64,000 bases of DNA from Bin87 sp965207585 (GTDB lineage: Bacteria > Chloroflexota > Dehalococcoidia > Lucifugimonadales > UBA3495): positions 1,736,001 to 1,800,000 of the forward strand of contig CBDBMT010000003.1 in assembly GCA_965207585.1 (NCBI GenBank), written 5' to 3'. Below, one piece after another: positions 24,730-33,423 of this stretch (positions are counted from its first letter, which is position 1; every line of letters begins with the position of its first letter). The notes below the pieces were generated by a model that had not been told where the DNA came from, made no database searches, and saw only the letters and a program-made list of their open reading frames with translations. Position numbers and translations under genes: made by a program.

Positions 24730-25047
24730 ATGGCTACGCCGGAAACGCGAAATGAGCAAATAGCTTCGGTTCCCCAAAGCACGGATCCTACCGGCCTGGA
24801 TGCGATCGTTCCATCCTACGTGACGGGTCTGGTGATTATCGGATTGGCCGTGTCGTTTCTGGTGGTGGTTATCGGATTTGTGGCGGACCAACTTGCCGTC
24901 ATGATTGCGGGCTCTTTCGCGCTATCCGCCGTGACTCTCGTCTGGGCAACCGCCGTCGCGCTGGGCTTGTGGAAATCGGTCAAAATCTGGTTGGCTAATC
25001 GCCGCGCAGATACGAGCGAATCAACAGATGCAGAGCTATCCCGATAA
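24730..25047 (+). CDS. Small membrane protein, two helices
   Basis: The 105-residue protein has a polar N-terminus, two adjacent hydrophobic segments (VTGLVIIGLAVSFLVVVIGF and LAVMIAGSFALSAVTLVWAT), and a charged C-terminal tail. GGAGGGG lies six bases before the ATG. No family is recognised. The 3' end overlaps a small convergent gene by 53 bases. Confidence 0.6.
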   Translation: MATPETRNEQIASVPQSTDPTGLDAIVPSYVTGLVIIGLAVSFLVVVIGFVADQLAVMIAGSFALSAVTLVWATAVALGLWKSVKIWLANRRADTSESTDAELSR

Positions 25048-25243
25048 TGGTTATCACGGCAACCGTGACCGATATTGTCAAAGCGGCTATCGAGTACCGT
25101 ACAACATTCTGCAACAGTGGATCGTTCCCAGACGCGAAAGTCATGGCCAGCGTCGCCGCAACCTGTGTCGCTAGTATCGCCGACGCGACCGTGAATAAAA
25201 TGCGGTACTGAGGTGGCAGGAGCGCAGAACGCGCTCCACCCAC
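24995..25243 (-). CDS. Small membrane protein, two helices
   Basis: The 82-residue frame uses a GTG start without a clear ribosome site. It has two hydrophobic segments, ILFTVASAILATQVAATLAM and IAALTISVTVAVITIIGIAL, and ends in a basic tail. It overlaps the 3' end of the previous gene on the other strand. It resembles the small membrane genes at 30510-30953 in size and layout but not clearly in sequence. It may be real or chance. Confidence 0.4.
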   Translation of the reverse strand: MGGARSALLPPQYRILFTVASAILATQVAATLAMTFASGNDPLLQNVVRYSIAALTISVTVAVITIIGIALHLLIRSYLRGD

Positions 25244-25299
25244 CGGAAACCGGGCGAAGGGTCATCTTGCTCCATAACGCCCGCATCGGTTCTGACGGG

Positions 25300-25731
25300 C
25301 TAGCTCTCTATCGACACCAGCGTCAGGTCAAACGTCAGGTCCTTGCCGGCCAGCGGGTGGTTGGCGTCCAGCGTCACCGATGCGTCGGTGACCGCCATGA
25401 TGGTGAAGTTCACCACCTGCCCACTCTGCTGCTGACCCTGCACGCTCGTCCCGACTTCCAGCGGCATGTCGGGAGGAAACTCGCCGCGCGGCACTTGCAT
25501 CACGCCGTCGGCATGATGCTCGCCGTAAGCGTCGGCGCAGGGGATGCGCACCGTCTTGGTGTCCCCCACCGCCATTCCGATGACGCCATTTTCGAAGCCG
25601 GGGATCACCTGACCGTTCCCGATGGTGAAGGCCATAGGTGTGCCGCCTTCCGATGAGTCGAATACTTCCCCATCATCCAGGCGGCCGGTGTAATGTACCC
25701 TTACCCTGTTTCCGTTCTGTGCAGTGGTCAA
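25300..25731 (-). CDS. FKBP-type peptidyl-prolyl isomerase, SlyD-like
   Basis: The 143-residue protein begins NRVRVHYTGRLDDGEVFDSS, has FTIGNGQVIPGFENGVIGM and the insert-in-flap region KTVRIPCADAYGEHHADGVM, and ends VTLDANHPLAGKDLTFDLTL. This is the SlyD pattern: an FKBP domain with an inserted chaperone domain. It accelerates proline cis-trans isomerisation in the cytoplasm. It lacks the histidine- and cysteine-rich nickel-binding tail of E. coli SlyD. The gene is alone. Confidence 0.92.
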   Translation of the reverse strand: MTTAQNGNRVRVHYTGRLDDGEVFDSSEGGTPMAFTIGNGQVIPGFENGVIGMAVGDTKTVRIPCADAYGEHHADGVMQVPRGEFPPDMPLEVGTSVQGQQQSGQVVNFTIMAVTDASVTLDANHPLAGKDLTFDLTLVSIES

Positions 25732-25866
25732 TTTGGCCTCCGTACCGTGTTTGGATGCGCCACTGTAACACGAGCGTCAAGGCGGCCCCGATTGTGATAA
25801 GGTTACGCCACTTCCAGGCGCGCGCCTGAAACGATGAAACGCAGCGAAACGGGTTCGGGAGGAGCC

Positions 25867-26958
25867 ATGAAGTACGGACTGTTCATGATGCCGTCGCATC
25901 CGCCGGAACGGAACATCTACGACGCCCACCAGTGGGACCTGGATTACCTGGCCCTGTGCGACGAACTTGGCTTCGACGAAGCCTGGATCGGCGAGCACTT
26001 CACCTCGCCCTGGGAGCCTATCCCCGCCCCGGACCTGCTGATCGCCCAGGCCTTGATGCGAACCAAGAACATCAGGCTGGGATCGGGTGCCCATCTGCTG
26101 CCCTTCCACCATCCCGCCGAACTGGCCCACCGGGTGGCCTATCTCGACCACATCTCCCAGGGCAGGTTCCTGTTCGGGGTCGGCGCCAGCGGCCTCCCCA
26201 GCGACTGGGCGCTATTCGACATCGACGGCAACAACGGCGAGCACCGGGACATGACCCGGGAGTCGCTGGACATCATCCTCAAGATCTGGGCGAACGACGG
26301 CCCCTTTGAGTATAAGGGCAAGTACTGGAACGTCAGCATCCCAGAGCCCATGTACGGCACCCTGGAGTTCTTCCTGCGGCCGTACCAACAGCCCCATCCC
26401 CCCATCGGCGTGGCCTCGGTCAGCTACAAGTCTCCCACGCTGATGATCGCCGGAGAGCGCGGGTTCATCCCCATGAGCCTGGCCCTCAACGCCGACTACT
26501 GCCGCAGCCACTGGGAGGCCATCGAGGAGGGCGCCGCGCGCACCGGTCGTACCCCCTCCCGCGCCGACTGGCGTCTGGTTCGCGACGTCTACGTGGCCGA
26601 CACCGACGAGGAGGCCCGCGACCTGGCGCTCAACGGCATGCTGGGGCGTGTCTGGCACGACTACCTGCTGCCCCTGTTCCGCGAATTCGACCTGATGAAG
26701 GTCTTCAAGCACGACGACGAGGTGCCGGACGAGGCTGTCAACATCGAGTACATGGCCGAGCACCTGTGGCTGATCGGATCCCCCGACACCGTGGCTGAGA
26801 AGATCAACCGGCTGTACGGCGACGTGGGCGGCTTCGGCGGCCTCCTCATGCTGGTGTACGACCAGTCGGAGAACAACGCGGCCTGGGAGCACTCCACCCG
26901 CCTGCTGGCCAACAAGGTCATGCCCCAGGTGGCTCACCTAACCGGCGCGTCGGCGTAG
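25867..26958 (+). CDS. LLM-class flavin-dependent oxidoreductase
   Basis: The 363-residue protein starts MKYGLFMMPSHPPERN, and has AWIGEHFTSPWEPIPAPDLL, NIRLGSGAHLLPFHHPAELA, LDHISQGRFLFGVGASGLPS, and a QQPHPPIGVASVSYKSPTLM segment. It is the luciferase-like type near limonene/alkanesulfonate monooxygenase relatives; a reduced flavin is the likely cofactor. GGGAGGAG lies six bases before the ATG, which decides the start over an upstream ATG at 25834. It is followed by an intergenic repeat and the aldolase gene. Confidence 0.9.
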   Translation: MKYGLFMMPSHPPERNIYDAHQWDLDYLALCDELGFDEAWIGEHFTSPWEPIPAPDLLIAQALMRTKNIRLGSGAHLLPFHHPAELAHRVAYLDHISQGRFLFGVGASGLPSDWALFDIDGNNGEHRDMTRESLDIILKIWANDGPFEYKGKYWNVSIPEPMYGTLEFFLRPYQQPHPPIGVASVSYKSPTLMIAGERGFIPMSLALNADYCRSHWEAIEEGAARTGRTPSRADWRLVRDVYVADTDEEARDLALNGMLGRVWHDYLLPLFREFDLMKVFKHDDEVPDEAVNIEYMAEHLWLIGSPDTVAEKINRLYGDVGGFGGLLMLVYDQSENNAAWEHSTRLLANKVMPQVAHLTGASA

Positions 26959-26971
26959 CCGCCCCAAAATT

Positions 26972-27000
26972 GTCATTGCGAGCGACGCGCGGCAATCTCG
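26972..27000. repeat. Dispersed intergenic repeat (copy of the larC insert)
   Basis: GTCATTGCGAGCGAC...GGCAATCTCG lies between the LLM and aldolase genes. It shares the first 13 and last 7 bases with the copy inside larC at 14916-14944, differing only in the centre. Confidence 0.75.
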
Positions 27001-27043
27001 TCCCGGTGGCCAACGTAGCTTCGCCAACGAGGAGCATCACCAA

Positions 27044-27829
27044 ATGCAGGAAAACCGAGTAAGACGCGCGCTGCGGGAAAACCGCCTCGCCCTGGGAACC
27101 TACGTGACCTTCGCCGACCCGCAGGTGGTCGAGATCATCGGGCTCGCCGGGTTCGACGCTGCCTTCATCGACATGGAGCACACGACCTTCGACCTGGGAC
27201 TCGTGAACCAGATGATCATGGCGGCGGACCTGGCGGGTGTCACCTCCATGATCCGCATTCCCGGCAACGATGAGAACCTCATCCTGCGCCTGCTGGACGC
27301 CGGAGCGCAGGGCATCATCATTCCCCACATCGACGGCCTCGAGGGTGCCAAGCGCGCCGTGGACGCCGTCCGTTACGCCCCCATGGGTCATCGCGGCGGC
27401 GCCGGCGGGACCCGCGCGGCCCGCTTCGGCACGGTCGGCTGGGACGAGCATACCCGCACCTCCAACGAGAACATCATCCTGTCGGTCATGACCGAGGACG
27501 AGCGCGGCATCAGCGAAATCGGCCAGATCGCCGCGCTACCCGGCATCGACCTCGTGTCCATCGGCCCCACCGACTTTTCCGAGTACATGGGCATTCGCGA
27601 TCCGCAGAGCCCGGTCATCCGTGCCCGCCTGGAGGAACTGGCGGCAGAGGTCAAGGCCGCCGGCGGAGCCAAGCTTTCGATGCCAATGAATCATCCGGCA
27701 TTCCCTTTGTCAGCGTCCGAACTCCAGGCCATGGGCGTAGGCTACACCCACGTCGCGCCTCCGCCCACAGCGGTACTTCTCCGGTCGCTACAGCAGCGGA
27801 TCACCGACATTCGCGCCGAGCTGGGTTAG
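27044..27829 (+). CDS. HpcH/HpaI-family aldolase
   Basis: The 261-residue protein has the family sequence: LALGTYVTFADPQVVEIIG, FDAAFIDMEHTTFDLGL, MIRIPGNDENLILRLLDAGA, GIIIPHIDGLEGAKRAVDAV, and VSIGPTDFSEYMGI. HpcH-type enzymes cleave 4-hydroxy-2-oxo acids to pyruvate and an aldehyde with a divalent metal; the glutamate in DMEH and the acidic residue in the later strand bind it. It may take products of nearby ring or chain oxidation (inference). The next gene follows after 11 bases. Confidence 0.9.
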   Translation: MQENRVRRALRENRLALGTYVTFADPQVVEIIGLAGFDAAFIDMEHTTFDLGLVNQMIMAADLAGVTSMIRIPGNDENLILRLLDAGAQGIIIPHIDGLEGAKRAVDAVRYAPMGHRGGAGGTRAARFGTVGWDEHTRTSNENIILSVMTEDERGISEIGQIAALPGIDLVSIGPTDFSEYMGIRDPQSPVIRARLEELAAEVKAAGGAKLSMPMNHPAFPLSASELQAMGVGYTHVAPPPTAVLLRSLQQRITDIRAELG

Positions 27830-27840
27830 CCAAATCGCAA

Positions 27841-28524
27841 GTGTGGAACCACGGCAAGGACCGGGCCCTCGCGGCAATTGCCTGGGGGTTGCTGGGCGTT
27901 GTGCTGACTTTGGCTACTGGGGCTTGCGGCGCGGATCCAATGCCAACCGCCACGCCCGCCGCGATGCCCTTGCCCACCATCGCGCGGACGCCAACCGCTG
28001 CGCCAACCACGGCGCGGACACCGACGCCGGTCCCCAGCGCGGTGTCCGCGCCCACGGTCACCCCGGCCCCAACCGCCACGCCCGCGCCGACGCTGACACC
28101 GACCCCAACACTGTTCCCGGAAGGCGGCGCCCGGGTCATCATCGGTGATGCCGTATATTGGGTCGATCTGGCGCTAACCCCCGAAGAGAGGACCCGGGGC
28201 CTGTCGGGACGGCCATCGCTGAACATCCATGCGGGAATGCTTTTCGTGTACGATGACGACGGCCCACGCACCTTCTGGATGCCTGATATGCACTTCCCGC
28301 TGGACATGGTGTGGATCCGGTCGGACTGTACGGTGGCCGGGGTCACCGCTGACGTGCCTAATCCGCCCCTGGACCTGCCGCGTGACCAGCTTCCCCGCTA
28401 TCCTTCTTCCGAACCCGTGAGATTTATCCTCGAAATCAACGCCGGGCACGCCGCAACTCACAACATCGTTCCCGATTCCCGTGTAGAATTCGCCGGCCAC
28501 ATCCAGGGCGAATGGGGCTGCTGA
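27841..28524 (+). CDS. DUF192 lipoprotein with Pro/Thr-rich linker
   Basis: The 227-residue protein has a hydrophobic N-terminal segment ending in LTLATGAC, a lipobox-like site with C29. Residues 35-85 are low-complexity proline-threonine-alanine sequence encoded by GC-rich imperfect repeats. The C-terminal DUF192 domain includes LTPEERTRGLSGRPSL, GMLFVYDDDGPRTFWMPDM and HFPLDMVWI. DUF192 proteins are small exported domains of unknown role. It lies just after the aldolase gene and before the PfkB kinase gene. Confidence 0.85.
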   Translation: MWNHGKDRALAAIAWGLLGVVLTLATGACGADPMPTATPAAMPLPTIARTPTAAPTTARTPTPVPSAVSAPTVTPAPTATPAPTLTPTPTLFPEGGARVIIGDAVYWVDLALTPEERTRGLSGRPSLNIHAGMLFVYDDDGPRTFWMPDMHFPLDMVWIRSDCTVAGVTADVPNPPLDLPRDQLPRYPSSEPVRFILEINAGHAATHNIVPDSRVEFAGHIQGEWGC

Positions 28525-28562
28525 TAACGATCACAACCCGCTTTGTCAAAGGAATTTCCCCA

Positions 28563-29543
28563 ATGCAGATACTCGTCTCCGGCTCTCTCGCCATAGACCG
28601 CATCATGACCTTCAAGGGACGCTTCGGCGACCATATCGTCCCGGAGCGGGTCCACCAGATCAACCTCAGCTTCACCGTGGACGGCTTCAACGCCTACTTC
28701 GGCGGCACCGCCGGCAACATCGCCTACTCCCTGGCGATGCTGGGACAGGAACCCCGAATCGTCGCTGCCATCGGTTCCGATTACCGGGATTATTTCACCT
28801 GGTTTGCCGACAACGGCATCCCAACCGACGACATCCGTATCGTGGACGAAGAAGCGACGGCGTCGGCTTTCATCGTCACCGACTTGGCGGACAACCAGAT
28901 CACCGGGTTCAATCCCGGCGCCATGAAACACGCCGCCGGCTTCGACTTCGGATCCGTGGATGCGGCGAACGCCATCAACATCGTTGGCCCGGGCAACCTC
29001 ACGGACATGGCCAACTTTACCGCCGACGCCTACCGCGCCGGCATCTACACCATATTCGATCCTGGGCAATCACTGCCCGCATGGGATGCCGACGGGCTCG
29101 CCGCATGCATCGCCAACTCACATCTGCTGATCGCCAACGACTACGAAATGGCCCTCATTTCGGAGAAGACCGGGCGCGACGATGCCGGGTTGCTGGAACT
29201 TACCGGTGTCCTCGTCACCACACTGGGTGAGCAGGGAGTTCGCGTCACCATTCCTGAAGGTCAGGCCATTGTTCCGCCCGTCCGCACCGACAACCTGGTT
29301 GATCCCACCGGAGCCGGCGATGCCTTCCGCGGCGGGATGATCCTGGGCTTAATCCACCCGGTGGTCGCCGCCCACGCCAACGAAGGCGGCAGCTTCGCTT
29401 CGTTTACGCTCCGTCAGCTCGAGCGCGCCGCCCAGATCGGCGCCGCCTGCGCCCACTTCGCCATCCAGCAGCCCGGCACCCAGGAATACCGCTACAGCAG
29501 GGAAGAGCTGGACGCGGTGCTGGAGCGCGCCTATGGAAGCTAG
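28563..29543 (+). CDS. PfkB-family carbohydrate (nucleoside-type) kinase
   Basis: The 326-residue protein begins MQILVSGSLAIDRIMTF, has YFGGTAGNIAYSLAMLG near residue 55, LLIANDYEMALI, LVTTLGEQGVRV, and the catalytic DPTGAGDAFRGGMI near 250. This is the ribokinase fold with an anion-hole GAGD base. The layout and the FGGTAGN motif are like adenosine or sugar kinases. The ATG has AAAGGAA upstream. It closes a probable unit of aldolase, DUF192 lipoprotein and kinase. Confidence 0.9.
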   Translation: MQILVSGSLAIDRIMTFKGRFGDHIVPERVHQINLSFTVDGFNAYFGGTAGNIAYSLAMLGQEPRIVAAIGSDYRDYFTWFADNGIPTDDIRIVDEEATASAFIVTDLADNQITGFNPGAMKHAAGFDFGSVDAANAINIVGPGNLTDMANFTADAYRAGIYTIFDPGQSLPAWDADGLAACIANSHLLIANDYEMALISEKTGRDDAGLLELTGVLVTTLGEQGVRVTIPEGQAIVPPVRTDNLVDPTGAGDAFRGGMILGLIHPVVAAHANEGGSFASFTLRQLERAAQIGAACAHFAIQQPGTQEYRYSREELDAVLERAYGS

Positions 29544-29560
29544 AGCCTATTGTCATTTTC

Positions 29561-29658
29561 CGTCATTCCGGCGAAAGCCGGAATCCAGAAAGTACACAAG
29601 AAGGCCAACGTCCTTGTTGCAGCGGCTTTCCTGGGTTCCTGCTTTCGCAGGAACGACG
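29561..29658. repeat. Palindromic intergenic repeat (CGTCATTCCGGC type)
   Basis: The left half begins CGTCATTCCGGCGAAAGCCG and the right half is the near complement ending CGCAGGAACGACG. It lies between the convergent kinase and SDR genes, where it could also stop transcription from either side. Confidence 0.8.
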
Positions 29659-29721
29659 GTATGATTTTCAAAATGTCAGCGCGGTCTAGCCTGTCGCGCC
29701 GCTAATTTTGGGTTCACGGCG

Positions 29722-30489
29722 CTAAACGATATACCGTCCGCCCACCACGTTCATGCGGTCGCCGGTGATGTACGACGACTCGTCGCTGGCGTAGAAAAGG
29801 CAGGCGTTGGCGATGTCCTGCACCGTGCCCTGCCGGCCCAACGGGATGTCTTTCAGGTGCTGGTCGGAACCGCGGGCGACGTCCTGGAACTCCGGATACC
29901 ACTCGGGATGGGCTCGCGTGGTGTCGGTGGAACCGGGGTTGACCAGGTTGGCGCGCACGCCGTACTGGGCGCACTCGGCGGCAACCGCGCGGATCAGACC
30001 CAGCAGTCCGGTTTTCGCGGTGGTGACGATGGCGGTGTCGGGGCGGCCGGTGATGGCCGACTGCCCGCCCAGTCCGATGATGCTGCCCGATCCCTGCTCG
30101 ATCATCCCCGGCAGAACGGCGTGGATGAGATAGAAAGCGGAGTGCAGGTTGGTCGCCATGACGCTCTGCCACTCCTCCACCGTCACTTCCAGGATGGGCT
30201 TGTGGGGGCGCACCGCTACGTTGCTCACCAGCACGTCCACCGTCCCCAGGGCGTCAATGCCCTCCGCGACCATATCCGCCACGCGGTCGGGGTCGGCCAC
30301 GTCGCCGATGACGGTGTGGGTTTGGACACCCAGCTCGCGGCATTCCGCCGCCACCGCCTCCAGTTCCTCGGCTGACTGTCGGGTGTTCAGGATCAGGTTG
30401 GCGCCCTCGCGGGCGAAGGTTCGCGCGATTTCGGCGCCGATGTTGCGGCTCGCGCCAGTGATCAGAGCGGTTTTGTTTTCCAGTCGCAT
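29722..30489 (-). CDS. Short-chain dehydrogenase/reductase (SDR)
   Basis: The 255-residue protein has TALITGASRNIGAEIARTFA, LILNTRQSAEELEAV, VLVSNVAVRPHKP, SIIGLGGQSAITGR in place of the catalytic serine strand, IVTTAKTGLLGL at the Tyr-x3-Lys position, and VNPGSTDTTR. The active-site tyrosine of the usual YxxxK is replaced by a threonine here (TTAK), which may change or abolish normal dehydrogenase chemistry. It ends YITGDRMNVVGGR. Start at MRLENKT with AAGGA upstream. Two small membrane genes lie upstream on the same strand. Confidence 0.85.
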   Translation of the reverse strand: MRLENKTALITGASRNIGAEIARTFAREGANLILNTRQSAEELEAVAAECRELGVQTHTVIGDVADPDRVADMVAEGIDALGTVDVLVSNVAVRPHKPILEVTVEEWQSVMATNLHSAFYLIHAVLPGMIEQGSGSIIGLGGQSAITGRPDTAIVTTAKTGLLGLIRAVAAECAQYGVRANLVNPGSTDTTRAHPEWYPEFQDVARGSDQHLKDIPLGRQGTVQDIANACLFYASDESSYITGDRMNVVGGRYIV

Positions 30490-30509
30490 TTGTTGTCCTT
30501 GCAGTTCAG

Positions 30510-30737
30510 TCACTCAGCTCGGCCGTTCATATCCAACCACTTTCTAATGCGCCTTACAATTAGGCGCAGAAGGGATGCTAAAACACCTGTAGCGCCCACG
30601 ATGCCGAGAACCCGGTCGATGTCGAAGTTATCGCCCTGACCTATCACCAGCACCACAATTACGGAAACAACCAAGACGGCTACAACTATGGCAAGAGTGA
30701 CGGCAATTGCAATCGCGATATACCTCCAAGGCGCCAC
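30510..30737 (-). CDS. Small membrane protein
   Basis: The 75-residue frame starts with GTG three bases after the neighbour's stop. It is nearly all hydrophobic at the N-terminus (YIAIAIAVTLAIVVAVLVVS), followed by a second hydrophobic patch and a basic tail RLIVRRIRKWLD. No family is recognised. It probably shares an mRNA with the neighbour and perhaps the SDR gene. Confidence 0.5.
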   Translation of the reverse strand: MAPWRYIAIAIAVTLAIVVAVLVVSVIVVLVIGQGDNFDIDRVLGIVGATGVLASLLRLIVRRIRKWLDMNGRAE

Positions 30738-30740
30738 GAG

Positions 30741-30953
30741 CTATCTCGGCGCTCTGGCCTTGAACACCAGCGCTAAAACCATACCAATCCCCGCTACGCC
30801 CAGAAGCAATCCTGTTACGCCCAGCAGAGCCGCTCCCGCGATGGTAACCGGAGAACCTTCCGGCAGAAAATAGTGCCCAAGCACGAACAGCCCGCTACTG
30901 ATGGCGTATGCCACCAGCGATGCGGTGAAAGCTTTGTCCCACATAGCAGTCAT
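30741..30953 (-). CDS. Small membrane protein
   Basis: The 70-residue protein has two membrane segments, FTASLVAYAISSGLFVLGHY and a glycine-rich AGAALLGVTGLLLGVAGIGM, and a basic end. GGAGG lies seven bases before its ATG, which supports translation. Function unknown. Confidence 0.6.
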   Translation of the reverse strand: MTAMWDKAFTASLVAYAISSGLFVLGHYFLPEGSPVTIAGAALLGVTGLLLGVAGIGMVLALVFKARAPR

Positions 30954-31011
30954 AGCACCGCCTCCAATATCTGCCTACATGAAATAGTAAGGACGCCGGT
31001 CGCGTTTGTCA

Positions 31012-31046
31012 AAATAAAAACGGGGGCGACACGATGGTCGCCCCCG
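31012..31046 (-). terminator. Rho-independent terminator of the peptide ABC genes
   Basis: A perfect 10-bp stem CGGGGGCGAC / GTCGCCCCCG (31021-31046) around a six-base loop is followed, reading leftwards, by a T-rich tract (AAATAAAAA on the + strand). It lies 27 bases past the oppF stop. Confidence 0.88.
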
Positions 31047-31072
31047 GCAAGAAATTCGTTCTTTAGACAGCT

Positions 31073-32113
31073 TCAGTAAGGCCCGTACCCCGGCACGTTG
31101 ATGCACGCCGCGATGTGGTCCGGCAGCACCTGCCGCGCCTCCGGGTTGACCCGCGAGCAGTCGTCCGTGGCGATGGGGCAGCGTGGGTGGAAGACGCAGC
31201 CGCTGGGCGGGTTCAGCGGGCTGGGAACCTCGCCGGAAAGAATGATCCGTTCCCGCTGGGCGTCCAGCACCGGGTCGGGAATCGGCACCGCCGACAGCAG
31301 CGCGCGGGTGTAAGGATGCTGCGGGTTCTCGTAGATGGCGTTGCGGTCGGCGATCTCCACGATCTTGCCCAGGTACATCACCGCGACCCGGTCGCTGATG
31401 TGGCGCACCACCGACAGGTCGTGGGCGATGAACAGGTAGGTGAGGTCGTACCGCTCTTGCAGGTCTTCCAGCAGGTTGATGATCTGCGCCTGGATGGACA
31501 CGTCCAAAGCCGAAACCGGCTCGTCGCAGACGATGAAGTCGGGGTCAACGCTGAGCGCTCGGGCGACACCGATGCGCTGGCGCTGTCCGCCGCTGAACTC
31601 GTGGGGGAACCGATCCGCCATGTAGGGGTTCAAGCCCACGTTGTTCAGCAGTTCAGCCACCCGCTCGCGGTACTCCCGCTTGTTGTTGACCAAACCGTGC
31701 ACGGCCAGGGGCTCGCCGATGATGTTTCCGGCGGTCATACGCGGGTTCAGCGAGCTGTAGGGGTCCTGGAAGATGATCTGCATCTGCCGGCGCATGGCCC
31801 GCATCTGGCCGGTTTTGGCCTGGGCGATGTCAACGCCGTTGAACCAGATCTGGCCATCGGTGGGGCGGTAGAGGCGCAGGATGCAGCGACCGGTGGTGGT
31901 CTTGCCGCAGCCCGACTCGCCAACCATGCCCAGGGTCTCGCCGCGACGCACGGTGAAATTCACGCCGTCGATGGCTTTGATGTAGGCAACCGCTCGTTGA
32001 AACAGGATGCCTGAGGTCACCGGAAAGTGCATCTTGAGGTCGCGAACGTCCAGCAGCAGGTCTTCCGCCGCCGGCGTCGTGGCGGCAGTTTGGGGCATCT
32101 CAGCAGTCGTCAT
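31073..32113 (-). CDS. Oligopeptide/dipeptide ABC transporter ATP-binding protein (OppF/DppF-like)
   Basis: The 346-residue protein has Walker A GESGCGKTTTG, the linker FSGGQRQRIGVARALS, Walker B FIVCDEPVSALD, and the C-terminal oligopeptide-transporter extension with SAVPIPDPVLDA and GCVFHPRCPIATDDC. The cysteine-containing tail is typical of OppF/DppF and may bind an iron-sulfur cluster as seen in such ATPases. It powers import through membrane permeases that are not in this window. Downstream partner of the OppD-like gene. Confidence 0.93.
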   Translation of the reverse strand: MTTAEMPQTAATTPAAEDLLLDVRDLKMHFPVTSGILFQRAVAYIKAIDGVNFTVRRGETLGMVGESGCGKTTTGRCILRLYRPTDGQIWFNGVDIAQAKTGQMRAMRRQMQIIFQDPYSSLNPRMTAGNIIGEPLAVHGLVNNKREYRERVAELLNNVGLNPYMADRFPHEFSGGQRQRIGVARALSVDPDFIVCDEPVSALDVSIQAQIINLLEDLQERYDLTYLFIAHDLSVVRHISDRVAVMYLGKIVEIADRNAIYENPQHPYTRALLSAVPIPDPVLDAQRERIILSGEVPSPLNPPSGCVFHPRCPIATDDCSRVNPEARQVLPDHIAACINVPGYGPY

Positions 32114-32179
32114 CGTGAAACTCCCTTTTCAGGAATGTCATTGCCACCGGTAACCAAACTACGATGGTCGCGCCGGCGG

Positions 32180-33223
32180 CTAGGCGGTTCCCATGGCGTA
32201 GCTCAACGCCTGCACGCCCAGGATCTCCGAGCGCCAGCAGGCCGAAACGTGCGGCTCCTCAGAACCGTTGCTTTCCACCGGCATCAGCGGCGGAGCTTCC
32301 GTGACGCACTTGTCGATGGCAAAGCGGCAGCGGGCGCGGAATGAGCACCCCTGAGGCAGGTTGACCAGGTCGGGCGGCTGCCCCTCGATGGGCACCAGCT
32401 TGGCCGCCTGGCCCTCTTCGTCTATCAGCCGCTGGTCGAGCCTGGGCACCGAGTCCAGCAGTCCGACGGTGTAGGGATGGCGGGGGTTGGTGTAGATCTC
32501 GAACGCCGAGCCGCGCTCGATGATCTTGCCGGCGTACATGACATTCACCCGGTCGGCGTAGCGGGCCACGACGCCCAGGTTATGCGTGATGATGATGAGC
32601 GCGACGCCCAGGTCCTGGGTGAGGGACTTCATCAGCTCCAGGATCTGGGCCTGAATGGTCACGTCCAGCGCAGTGGTCGGCTCGTCGGCGATGATGAGCT
32701 GCGGGTTGCAACTCAGGGCCATGGCGATCATGACGCGCTGGCGCATGCCGCCGCTGAACTGGTGCGGATACTGCCGGATCCGGCGCTCCGGGTCGGGGAT
32801 CCCAACCCTGGCCAGCAGATCGACGGCGTCCTTGCGGGCCTCGTCGCGGCTCTTGCCCAGGTGCAGCTGGATGGTCTCGGTGAGCTGCCGGTCCAGCGTC
32901 AACACTGGATTCAGGGATGTCATGGGCTCCTGGAACACCATGGCCATCTTTGCGCCACGTATGCGGCGCATGTCGTCCATGTCGATCTCCAGGATGTCCT
33001 CGCCGTCGAACAGGACTTCCCCGCCCACGGTTTTACCCGGGGGGTCCGGTATGAGGCGCATGAGAGAGAGCGCGCTCACGCTCTTTCCACAACCGCTCTC
33101 ACCGACCAGCCCAAGGGTTTCGCCGGGCATCACCTCATAGGACACGTCGTCAACGGCTTTGACCACACCTTCGTAGGTGAAAAAGTACGTTTGCAGGTTC
33201 TTAACTTCAAGCAGCGGGTCCAC
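32180..33223 (-). CDS. Oligopeptide/dipeptide ABC transporter ATP-binding protein (OppD/DppD-like)
   Basis: The 347-residue protein has Walker A GESGCGKSVSAL, the linker FSGGMRQRVMIAMALS, Walker B LIIADEPTTALD, and the C-terminal tail with VPRLDQRL and GCSFRARCRFAIDKC. It pairs with the OppF-like protein (66-base gap) to form the ATPase dimer. No permease or solute-binding protein is beside it, so the rest of the importer is elsewhere or the ATPases serve several permeases. 365 bases of non-coding DNA with a repeat lie upstream. Confidence 0.93.
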   Translation of the reverse strand: MDPLLEVKNLQTYFFTYEGVVKAVDDVSYEVMPGETLGLVGESGCGKSVSALSLMRLIPDPPGKTVGGEVLFDGEDILEIDMDDMRRIRGAKMAMVFQEPMTSLNPVLTLDRQLTETIQLHLGKSRDEARKDAVDLLARVGIPDPERRIRQYPHQFSGGMRQRVMIAMALSCNPQLIIADEPTTALDVTIQAQILELMKSLTQDLGVALIIITHNLGVVARYADRVNVMYAGKIIERGSAFEIYTNPRHPYTVGLLDSVPRLDQRLIDEEGQAAKLVPIEGQPPDLVNLPQGCSFRARCRFAIDKCVTEAPPLMPVESNGSEEPHVSACWRSEILGVQALSYAMGTA

Positions 33224-33423
33224 TGCAACGCTCCTTATCCGGTAGTGATTGGCGCGGCGGCCAATCTAGCGGCGGTCTGGATACGGACTCTGGATATGTC
33301 CCTCACTCGTTTGCCAGCCTATGCTCCAATGATTTGTGGATGAGCCAAATTACCATAGGCTGCATACTGCTGCAAGCAGAATACGAGGCGACACAGGCTG
33401 CCGGCAACTGTCGCAAGCGCCTC

